Source of the DNA: Oleimicrobium sp037445575
GTDB taxonomy: Bacteria > Zhuqueibacterota > Zhuqueibacteria > JANLFK01 > Oleimicrobiaceae
Direction of reading: 5' to 3'
Length of the DNA stretch: 21,538 bases
Assembly: GCA_037445575.1 (NCBI GenBank)
Contig: JBBIKH010000030.1
Coordinates: 1 to 21,538, forward strand
This document shows, one piece after another, positions 15,154-21,538 of this stretch. The position numbers were made by a program, and so were the translations under genes. Numbering within the stretch: the stretch's first letter is position 1; each line of letters starts with the position of its first letter. The notes beneath the pieces are model-generated. The model had not been told where the DNA came from, did no database searches, and worked only from the letters and a program-made list of their open reading frames with translations.

Positions 15154-16907
15154 CAATCGGTACCAAACGGCATATTGTCACCGTGTTGCTGCATGACTAC
15201 TACCATCGGTGCGTGTTCAATGAAGTGATCGGTAGGCGTCAGTGGCACCGCTTGGCCTCCCGCATCGATGAGAACGTGGACAAGGTCCGCACGTTGCTGG
15301 CCGCGCACAATGTGAAGGCCACCTTCTTCACGCTTGGATGGCTTGCAGAGCAGAGGCCGGAGCTGGTTCAGCGCTTGGTGGCAGATGGCCACGAGATAGC
15401 CAGTGCTGGCTACGTGCCGCAGGACGCACGTCGGCTGTCGCCGCAGGAGTTTCGCGATGACCTGGAACGGGCCAACCAGGCGTTGCTCGCGGCCGGTGCG
15501 CACCAGATCCTCGGCTACCGCTGCCCGTTGGGGTGGCTGTCTCCTGCCGAGCAATGGGTGTTGGATGTGCTAATCGACGCCGGCTTTCGGTACGACGCCA
15601 GCATGCGCCCGTCCCTTTGGAGTCTGCGGAACGCACAGACGCAGCGCCACTTGCATCTGTACCGAAACGAGAAGGGGTCGCTGTGGGAACTGCCTCCGCC
15701 CACCGCGCGCGTGTTGGGCTTTAATATCCCAATAGCCGGTGGTAACTATCTCCGCCAGTTCCCGCAATGGTTCACGCTGTGGGGCTTTCAGCGCTGGACG
15801 TTCGAGGCGGACTGCCCTTTTGTGCTGTACTTCCACCCCTGGGAGTTGGACGAAGAGCTGCCGCGCATCAGGAACATGGGGCTGTTGGCTCGGATCAGGC
15901 AGTACCGGAATCTCGGCCGGATGGCAGGGCAGGTTGAGACCTACCTGCAGAACGCAGAGTTCCTGAGCGTCAGCCAATACTTGGGCCTCGAAGTCACGAA
16001 GCCAGAGCCAGGAGCCGGGTACCCGTCCCAGGATGCTGCCAGCGGCCGACCGGTCGTGATTCGAACACGGCGACCGATGGCGGAGGTGACTGTCGTGATC
16101 CCTTGCTACAACGAGAAGAGCTCGCTTTCTTACTTGGCTCATGCTTTGTCCGACTTGGAGCGGGCGGCGCAGGACCGCTACCGCTTTCAGTATCTCTTTG
16201 TGGATGATGCCAGCACCGATGGCACCGCGGACGAGGTGGCGCGCATCTTTGCTGGTAGGCAAGGGTGTCGGGTCCTTCGCCACGAGCGCAACCAGGGGGT
16301 AGCCGCTGCCATCCAAACGGGGCTCAGGGCGGCATCCACCGAGATCGTCTGCTCAGTCGACGCCGATTGCACCTATGACCCGGTCGAATTGTTGGAAATG
16401 ATCCCGCTCCTCACGGATGACGTTGCGGTGGTAGTGGCCTCGCCTTATCATCGAAAAGGGTCGGTCATCAATGTGCCAAAATGGCGGCTGCTCCTTTCCA
16501 AGCATCTGTCCAAGGGTTACCACCTGGTGTTCCACAACAAGTTGGCCACCTACTCGAGCTGCTGTCGCGTCTATCGGCGTAGTGCAGTGGTGCCGTACAA
16601 CCTGGAGCATGGCAATTTCATCGGTATTGTAGAGCTCCTGGCGAAGGTGGATCGCGCGGGGGGCAAGATCGTGGAGTTCCCGGCGGTGCTCCACAGTCGG
16701 TTGCTTGGCTATTCCAAGATGAAGGTGCTGCGCACCATCTGGGGGCATTTACAGCTGCTGTTGCGCCTGGCCTGGCAACGGGTGCGCACGTACCTGCGCA
16801 GCCCCAGGAAGGGTCGTCGGGCCTTCGTACTCAAGCCCCGGGTGCCGGAGGTGGCCGACTCGGTGCGCCTCTCGACGACGGTGGCGAAAACCGGCTCGGA
16901 GCTATGA
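15150..16907 (+). CDS. Fusion of catalytically degenerate deacetylase domain to DPM1/ArnC-like GT2
   Basis: A 585-residue two-domain protein. Residues 8-285 align through their whole length with XrtA/PEP-CTERM-type polysaccharide deacetylases (VKATFFTLGWLAEQRPEL, WELPPPTARVLGFNIPIAGG, LYFHPWELDEELPR). The DVEDYFH motif is LLHDYYH and the SHGYxH metal site is SAGYVP, so both motif-2 histidines are gone (Ala86 and Pro90). After a linker, residues 312-560 form a GT2 of the dolichol/polyprenyl-phosphate sugar synthase type: TVVIPCYNEKSSL, YLFVDDASTDGT (348-359), NQGVAAAIQTGL and DAD at 404-406. No C-terminal ArnC-like helix pair is evident, only an amphipathic basic tail. The GT is probably active and the N-domain perhaps scaffolding or lectin-like. 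It overlaps both neighbours by ATGA. Confidence 0.9.
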   Translation: MTIGTKRHIVTVLLHDYYHRCVFNEVIGRRQWHRLASRIDENVDKVRTLLAAHNVKATFFTLGWLAEQRPELVQRLVADGHEIASAGYVPQDARRLSPQEFRDDLERANQALLAAGAHQILGYRCPLGWLSPAEQWVLDVLIDAGFRYDASMRPSLWSLRNAQTQRHLHLYRNEKGSLWELPPPTARVLGFNIPIAGGNYLRQFPQWFTLWGFQRWTFEADCPFVLYFHPWELDEELPRIRNMGLLARIRQYRNLGRMAGQVETYLQNAEFLSVSQYLGLEVTKPEPGAGYPSQDAASGRPVVIRTRRPMAEVTVVIPCYNEKSSLSYLAHALSDLERAAQDRYRFQYLFVDDASTDGTADEVARIFAGRQGCRVLRHERNQGVAAAIQTGLRAASTEIVCSVDADCTYDPVELLEMIPLLTDDVAVVVASPYHRKGSVINVPKWRLLLSKHLSKGYHLVFHNKLATYSSCCRVYRRSAVVPYNLEHGNFIGIVELLAKVDRAGGKIVEFPAVLHSRLLGYSKMKVLRTIWGHLQLLLRLAWQRVRTYLRSPRKGRRAFVLKPRVPEVADSVRLSTTVAKTGSEL

Positions 16908-18646
16908 AACCACCCCATCGCAGCAGCCTGTGGTGGCTCTACGCCGCGCTTCTTGGGGCCGGCATGTTGCTTCGCGCCATAGACCTCTGGCGCCCGGTGG
17001 ACGGTACGGTTCGGGAGGCCTGGCGCGAGTGCGATATCGCCGCCGTAGCGCGCAACTTCTATGTGGAGGGGATGAACATCCTTTACCCGCGCATCGACTG
17101 GCGAGGGGACGGCCCCGGCTTCGCGGAGATGGAGTTCCCCGGCTTGTCGTGGTCCATCGCCGTGCTGTACAAGATCTTCGGCTTCCACGAGCACCTGGGC
17201 AGGATAGTACCTTTCGCCTTTTCGGTCGCATCCCTGGTGGTCTTCCTCCTTCTGGCTGCGAGATACCTCAAACCGACTGCCTCTGTTATCGCTCTCGCCT
17301 TTTTCGTGGCAAGTCCGCTCGGCATCAGAACCTCGAACTCCTTGCAGCCAGAGGCGGTCATGCTGTGCCTGCTGCTTCTTGCCGTCTACGGGTTCATGCG
17401 TTGGCTCGAGGAGGGTGGCAGTCGCTGGTTCTGGCTCACCGCGGTCGGCACCGCATGTGCTTTACTTGCCAAAATCAACGCCGCCCATATTGGCTTGTTC
17501 TTCCTCGGGTTGCTGCTTGTGCGAAAAGGGATGAGCAGCCTGTGGAGCACGCGTATCTGGGTCCTGGCGCTGGTAGCTGTGCTCCCTGCGGCATTGTGGT
17601 ACGCCCACGCGCACCAGCTGTGGCTGGCATACCACAACTCCCTTGGCTTGTCCAACGAATACATCTGGTTCGGCTGGGAGTTTTTCACTAATCGCCGTTT
17701 TCTGTTGGGCATTGTCAGAATTGAGGCCTTGTTCGTGTGGATGCCGCTCGGCTGGCTGGTGGGGGCTTATGCGCTGCGCAAGGAACGAGGGCCCACTGTG
17801 CAGGCTGCCCTCATTTGGCTTGGCGTGGTGTTCGTGTACTACGTGGCCACCTCAAGAACTACCAGCGAGGATTGGGCCATCTACTACCATGTGGTGAGTG
17901 TGCCGCCGGCTGCCATGCTGTTCGGGGCCGGGGCAGGGCTTGTAGTGGAGCGCTGGGGCCACGGCGCGCGCCGGGCGCTCTCTGCTGCCTTCTTTCTCGC
18001 GCTGGCGGTCGTGGCTGGGCGGCTGGCGCTCGGGTTCGCACCTACCATACCCGCAGCCATTGTCGTGACGCTTGTCGCTGCGGGGCTCCTTACCGCAAGC
18101 GCATTTCGTAAGGGCCTACCGAAGCGCCTTTCCCAGTGGCGTGCGCGAGTGGCGGAGTCTCTGGTACTTTTCTCAGCTGCGTCCACCTTTGTCTTTCTCG
18201 GATTTCGCATCGCCAAGGATGTCCATCCCCGGCATATGCAAGCAATGTACGAATGCGCAGAGCAAATAGGGCCGGCCATTGCCGAAGACGCGCTCATTGT
18301 TACCTCGGGTGGGCACAAACTGGACGAGGACGGCTATCCATTGGCCATCAACGCTCCATACCTCTTCTACTGGTTGGGACACAAGGGCTTTAGTCTCGCG
18401 GTCGAGGACCAGTCGATCGCGGCACTGGCAGAGCTAGCCTCGCGGGGTGCGCGCTACTTCGTGGCGGAACGTGAGGCGCTCGCTCAGCAAACCGGATTCG
18501 AAGAGGAGCTACGGCAACGTTTTCCGCTGCTGGCTGAGTGCGACGAGCTGGAGCTTTTTCTCCTTACTCGAGAGGGGGCGGACGTACATCAGCACTCGTT
18601 TCGTGCAGCAGTGCCTTCAGACCATTTCGGGGAGACCCAGCGATGA
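16904..18646 (+). CDS. GT39/ArnT-like integral membrane glycosyltransferase
   Basis: A 580-residue polytopic protein of the PMT/ArnT (GT39/GT83-like, GT-C fold) type, which uses polyprenyl-phosphate-linked sugars on the outer side of the cytoplasmic membrane. After the first helix, the loop holds the acidic motif REAWRECDIAAVARNFY (about residues 36-52), then YPRIDWRGDGPGF and AEMEFPGLSW, a pattern common in bacterial GT39 members. About 12 hydrophobic segments follow, and a soluble C-terminal domain (about 440-580) is probably periplasmic. It starts inside the stop of the DPM1/ArnC-like fusion gene (ATGA at 16904), so donor synthesis and use are probably coupled. Both acceptor and sugar are unknown. 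Confidence 0.9.
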   Translation: MKPPHRSSLWWLYAALLGAGMLLRAIDLWRPVDGTVREAWRECDIAAVARNFYVEGMNILYPRIDWRGDGPGFAEMEFPGLSWSIAVLYKIFGFHEHLGRIVPFAFSVASLVVFLLLAARYLKPTASVIALAFFVASPLGIRTSNSLQPEAVMLCLLLLAVYGFMRWLEEGGSRWFWLTAVGTACALLAKINAAHIGLFFLGLLLVRKGMSSLWSTRIWVLALVAVLPAALWYAHAHQLWLAYHNSLGLSNEYIWFGWEFFTNRRFLLGIVRIEALFVWMPLGWLVGAYALRKERGPTVQAALIWLGVVFVYYVATSRTTSEDWAIYYHVVSVPPAAMLFGAGAGLVVERWGHGARRALSAAFFLALAVVAGRLALGFAPTIPAAIVVTLVAAGLLTASAFRKGLPKRLSQWRARVAESLVLFSAASTFVFLGFRIAKDVHPRHMQAMYECAEQIGPAIAEDALIVTSGGHKLDEDGYPLAINAPYLFYWLGHKGFSLAVEDQSIAALAELASRGARYFVAEREALAQQTGFEEELRQRFPLLAECDELELFLLTREGADVHQHSFRAAVPSDHFGETQR

Positions 18647-19398
18647 CGCTAAGGAAACCACTTCGTCTCTTGCCAAAGGAAGTGCTTGTCAAGACCGGGC
18701 GAGTCGACCACGCAGACTGGAACTATCGCCCTCTGCTGGGGTTTGTGCAAACGCAGAGGTTTAGGCTCTGCCGGCGTCTGCTCGGCTCCTTCACTTCGGG
18801 TCGCTTGCTGGAGGTCGGCTACGGCAGCGGCGTTTTCCTCCCTGAGCTGGGGACCTATGCCAGGCAGTTGTTTGGGGTCGACGTCCACCCCTTTGGTGGC
18901 GTGGTAGCCGCTGCTTTGAACACGCAGAGTGTGTCGGCCTATCTGGTGCGAGCCTCCGCAGAGGCATTGCCGTTCGCCGACGGCAGCTTCGACACCCTGG
19001 TGGCGGTCAGCACTCTGGAGTTCGTGCCGGATTTGGCGCGGGGTTGTGCGGAGATGCATCGGGTGCTGAAACGCTCAGGAAGCCTGATCGTCATCACTCC
19101 CGGAGCCTCGCCAATAATCGATTTTGGGTTCAAGATCCTCACAGGCGAAGACGCAAAAAGGGACTTTGGTGAAAGCCGCCAGCGGGTGCGGGCGTCTTTG
19201 GAACAGCACTTTCTTGTGGAAGAAGAGCTGCGGTTTCCGCCATTGTGCCCAAGACCTCTGTGTCTGTATCGAGCGCTGCGTCTGCGCCCGCGTGGAAGGA
19301 TAGTGCCAGCTACAAACGTCCTGCCTTCCGAAGAAGAGGCTGGTAGGGATGAGCAACACAGCGTCGCTTCTGTGTGTGAGCAGGAGGTGGAGGAATAG
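18643..19398 (+). CDS. Class I SAM-dependent methyltransferase
   Basis: A 251-residue Methyltransf_11-type enzyme. Motif I is LLEVGYGSG (residues 55-63), the acidic SAM ligand is Asp80 (LFGVDVHPFGG), motif II is RASAEALPFADGSFDTLVAV (103-122), and the post-motif is MHRVLKRSGSLIVITPG. It is cytosolic and probably adds a methyl group to a sugar hydroxyl or carboxyl of the repeat unit, or caps the chain; the sequence does not tell which. The start at 18643 overlaps the GT39 stop (ATGA); an in-frame extension to 18538 lies in the GT39 gene. The C-terminal tail (about 25 residues, Glu-rich) looks disordered. The GH38-like gene begins on the base after its stop. Confidence 0.9.
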   Translation: MTLRKPLRLLPKEVLVKTGRVDHADWNYRPLLGFVQTQRFRLCRRLLGSFTSGRLLEVGYGSGVFLPELGTYARQLFGVDVHPFGGVVAAALNTQSVSAYLVRASAEALPFADGSFDTLVAVSTLEFVPDLARGCAEMHRVLKRSGSLIVITPGASPIIDFGFKILTGEDAKRDFGESRQRVRASLEQHFLVEEELRFPPLCPRPLCLYRALRLRPRGRIVPATNVLPSEEEAGRDEQHSVASVCEQEVEE

Positions 19399-20568
19399 GT
19401 GGAAGCAGTGCGAAGGGTAAGGGCTCTGTCGTGGTTGCTGCTGTGTCTTGCTCCCCTGGCGATGGCGCAGGGCGAAAAGCGAATCTACATCGCCAATGAC
19501 GACCACACCGACTACATGTGGCGCGCAGACGAGGAGGCGTACCGCCGGGCATTCCTCGACATGCTGGACTACTACCTCCACCTGGCCGACGCTACTGAAG
19601 GCGAGCCCAGTGATTTTCAGAGTCGGTTCAATTGCGACGGCAGCTTCTGGGTATGGACCTACGAGAAGAACAAATCAAGCGCAGAGTTCGATCGCTTGAT
19701 ACGGCGCATACGCAGCGGGCACATTGGCGTGCCCCTTAATCCCCTGGTTATTTGCTACGGAGGGGTACCAGCCGAGGCAGTGCTCCGCAGCATGTACTAC
19801 GCCGGTTCTCTGGAGCGGCGCTCTGGGTTGCGCTTTCCGATCGCTATCTCCATGGAGAATCAGACGCTTCCCTATGGTCTTGGCGCCCTTTGGGCTGGGG
19901 CGGGAGCCCGCTATTCGTGGAAAGGGGTGTGCGCCTGTCTCACGCAGATCGACTACGTCTACGGCCGCGAGCACGAGGCCTACTGGTGGCTTGGCCCGGA
20001 CGGCAGCAAGATCCTCATGAAGTGGAATTCTATGGTGTACCACGGAAACCAAGGTCCGGGCGGCTACGCCGAGGCCTATGACACGTTCGGGGTGGTTGAT
20101 TTCGTGGACAGGGACCCGTACTTTCAGTCCATCTATCCCTATCAGGTCATAGGCCTCTTCGGCAAAGGGTGGGATGAGCTGCAGACCTTGACCGATGATT
20201 TCGTGCGCGCTGCCAGAGAAAAGTCGGGCCCAGGTCGGCGGGTAATCGTCTCCAACGAGCTTGACTTTTTCCAGGACTTTGAAGCCTGCTGTGGCAAGGA
20301 TCTGCCGACGCTTTCTTGTAGCTTCGGCAACGAGTGGGACCTCTATTGTGCCTCCATGGCCGAGGTGTCGGCACGGGTTAAACGCAGTGTGGAAAAGCTG
20401 CGCACGGCCGAGGCCCTGGCCTCGATAGTGGTGACGCGCGATGCCGGCTTCATGCGGGGAAGGGAGGAGGCACGCGACCGGGCATGGATGAGCATGGGCC
20501 TGTACTTTGAGCACGCGTGGACCGCGGACGGACACATAAGCAAAGAGGCGCGTGCGGCGTGGCAGAGG
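19399..20568 (+). CDS. Exported GH38-like glycosidase, N-terminal part (interrupted by assembly gap)
   Basis: The first 390 codons of a secreted GH38 (alpha-mannosidase-like) protein, cut by the N-run at 20569. A Sec signal peptide (RRVRALSWLLLCLAPLAMA, cleavage near residue 23) precedes the catalytic domain. The zinc-site His-x-Asp is NDDHTDYMW (His36 and Asp38), with FNCDGSFWVWTYEKN at 78-91. The segment where GH38 carries its nucleophile (family WxIDPFGHS) reads ISMENQTLPYGLGALW (150-165), so the usual Asp is Glu or Asn. A candidate distal His is His372 (YFEHAWTADG). The GTG at 19399 is preceded by AGGAGGTGGAGGA; a second GTG at 19408 is possible. It directly abuts the methyltransferase gene, so it belongs to the operon and may trim the exported glycan. 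Confidence 0.85.
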
Positions 20569-20578
20569 NNNNNNNNNN
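20569..20578. other. Assembly gap (10 Ns) inside the GH38-like gene
   Basis: Ten undetermined bases join two coding parts. The left part ends exactly on a codon boundary (20566-20568), and the right part is open from 20579 in a different frame when the Ns are counted as 10. Continuity needs a missing length divisible by three, so 10 is a placeholder length and the apparent frameshift is an artefact. Confidence 0.95.
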
Positions 20579-21538
20579 ATCCAGGCGACCCCAGCACTCG
20601 AGAAGGAGATGGCAAAGCACTACTCTCGCCAGGAGTTTCGTCGCGCCTCGTACACCGATATCGGCGAGCTGAGCTATCCGTCGCGGGCGGCCGAAAGCTA
20701 CGTCGACGACCTGTATGAGGACGCGCTTGCCCGGATGGGGCGGATGATTCCTGCCGGTGCTTTCCCGCGGTTTTTCGTCTTCAACCCTCTGAGTTGGGAA
20801 CGTACCGACTATGTTGATCTCCCCTACGAAGGCCCCTTCCCGTGCACGGTGGTGGATGTGGAGAGTGGCCAGGAGCTGCCTGCGCAATTGAGCACCGTGA
20901 CCGGGAAGGTTCGCTTGCGAGTGTTGGTGGACCAAGTGCCGTCGGTGGGCTACCGCGTGGTGGAGGTCCGCCCTGGCGGGGGCGCAACCTTTCCCGATTG
21001 GGCACGGGTGGAGGGGACGACCGTTGAAACCTCCTCTTATCGGCTGACTCTTGAGGCAAACGGCGCCATCACGAGTCTGGTCGACAAGAGGCGCGGCGGT
21101 ATGGAGCTCGCGGGCCAAGGAGGGGGATTGAACTTCCTGGGTCCGGGCTCGGGGACAGTTGTCCTCGAAGAGGCAGGACCCGTCTCGTTGACGTTCAAGG
21201 CGGTCAGCACTGCCCCGTTGCCGCACGTCACCCGCGTGGCCCTGGTGCGCGATGTAGACCGCATCGAAGTGAGTAACGAAATCACGAGCAACTTCTCAGA
21301 CCTCCACACTTGGGATTTTCATCACGCTATGCCAGGCGCCGAGGTCTGGCACGAAGAGGTCGGCGCGGTGATTCTTGCTCGTCTCACCCCCCAGGGAGGC
21401 CACTACTCGCCGCGCACGGCTCGCTATGATTGGCTGACGCTGAACCACTTTGTGGACATCGGCGGCAGCGGCCCAGGTCTGGTGCTCTCCAATGCCGACT
21501 GCTACTTCATGAGGCTCGGCAACAGCACCCCCGGCTGG
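20579..21538 (+). CDS. Exported GH38-like glycosidase, C-terminal part (continues past the right edge)
   Basis: An open frame of 320 codons without a stop, continuing the GH38-like protein after the gap. It starts with a helical stretch ending in YVDDLYEDALARMGRMI, as in the three-helix region after the GH38 catalytic barrel. Next comes FFVFNPLSWERTDYVDLP, the hallmark entry into the C-terminal beta-sandwich domains of GH38. Further family-like segments are SSYRLTLEANGAITSLVDKR and YDWLTLNHFVDIGG with GLVLSNADCYFMRLG near the window end. The C-terminus lies outside the window. Together with 19399-20568 it forms one gene. The match to the GH38 C-terminal pattern makes the family assignment firmer than the N-terminal part alone. 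Confidence 0.85.
   Translation, partial: MQATPALEKEMAKHYSRQEFRRASYTDIGELSYPSRAAESYVDDLYEDALARMGRMIPAGAFPRFFVFNPLSWERTDYVDLPYEGPFPCTVVDVESGQELPAQLSTVTGKVRLRVLVDQVPSVGYRVVEVRPGGGATFPDWARVEGTTVETSSYRLTLEANGAITSLVDKRRGGMELAGQGGGLNFLGPGSGTVVLEEAGPVSLTFKAVSTAPLPHVTRVALVRDVDRIEVSNEITSNFSDLHTWDFHHAMPGAEVWHEEVGAVILARLTPQGGHYSPRTARYDWLTLNHFVDIGGSGPGLVLSNADCYFMRLGNSTPGW

Noticed and set aside
20579..20718. Continuation of the left GH38 frame across the Ns to a stop at 20718
   Set aside because: The residues after the gap in that frame are nonsense-like, while the frame starting at 20579 continues GH38 sequence to the window end.
19399..21538. Calling the GH38-like gene a pseudogene because of the frame change
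   Set aside because: The change coincides exactly with the N-run, so it reflects an unknown gap length and not a mutation.
1..21538. tRNA, rRNA, CRISPR array, insertion sequence, integrase or attachment-site repeats
   Set aside because: I saw no cloverleaf-like or rRNA-like stretch, no regularly spaced repeats and no transposase or integrase motif on either strand; the window is almost fully occupied by + strand genes.

Overview
The window is one densely packed gene cluster, entirely on the + strand, for building, exporting and tailoring an extracellular or cell-surface polysaccharide. It holds 18 genes. The first is open at the left edge. The last is interrupted by a 10-N assembly gap and runs off the right edge. 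There is no RNA gene, CRISPR array, mobile element or integrase, and no intergenic stretch reaches 80 bp. By eye the DNA is GC-rich (roughly 60%). The Wzx/Wzy-type gene set and a Sec-exported glycosidase suggest a diderm bacterium. The N-gap and the mosaic content suggest a metagenome scaffold from an uncultured lineage; the phylum cannot be fixed from the sequence alone.

Layout. (1) 17-2148: initiation and control. A CpsD/BY-kinase-like ATPase lacks the Walker A lysine. A polyprenyl-phosphate sugar-1-phosphate transferase carries an N-terminal domain resembling a degenerate GGDEF domain. (2) 2169-4796: a three-gene nucleotide-sugar module (Gfo/Idh/MocA dehydrogenase, hexapeptide acetyltransferase, DegT aminotransferase) that fits a 3-acetamido sugar such as the WbpB-WbpD-WbpE route. 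(3) 4873-9652: assembly and export, with a DUF354 GT-B-like protein, Wzx-type flippase, Wzy/O-antigen-ligase-type polymerase and GT2 glycosyltransferase. (4) 9645-11730: tailoring, with a NodB deacetylase followed by a FemAB/GNAT-type transferase. (5) 11789-19398: a second sugar-modifying module with an extended SDR epimerase/dehydratase, an FAD amine-oxidase-like protein, a second NodB deacetylase, a fusion of a deacetylase-like domain lacking key residues to a DPM1/ArnC-like GT2, a GT39/ArnT-like integral membrane glycosyltransferase and a SAM methyltransferase. (6) 19399-right edge: an exported GH38-like glycosidase.

How the genes could work together. The sugar transferase loads the first sugar on a polyprenyl phosphate. 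The cytosolic glycosyltransferases extend the unit, including a diacetamido-type sugar. Wzx flips it and Wzy polymerises it. Deacetylases and the FemAB-like enzyme alter amino groups. The deacetylase, GT2 and GT39 genes at 14155-18646 recall the ArnD/ArnC/ArnT logic of adding a deacylated amino sugar from a polyprenyl-phosphate donor outside the cytoplasmic membrane. The GH38-like protein may trim the product. Many junctions are ATGA overlaps or gaps of a few bases, so the cluster probably behaves as one translationally coupled operon.

The main points of interest are two catalytically suspect versions of normally active enzymes (ATPase and deacetylase), the sugar transferase with a GGDEF-like N-domain, the Arn-like module, the deacetylase-FemAB pair and the divergent GH38-like protein. 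The gene families overlap strongly with those of XrtA/PEP-CTERM exopolysaccharide loci, but no exosortase is visible here.
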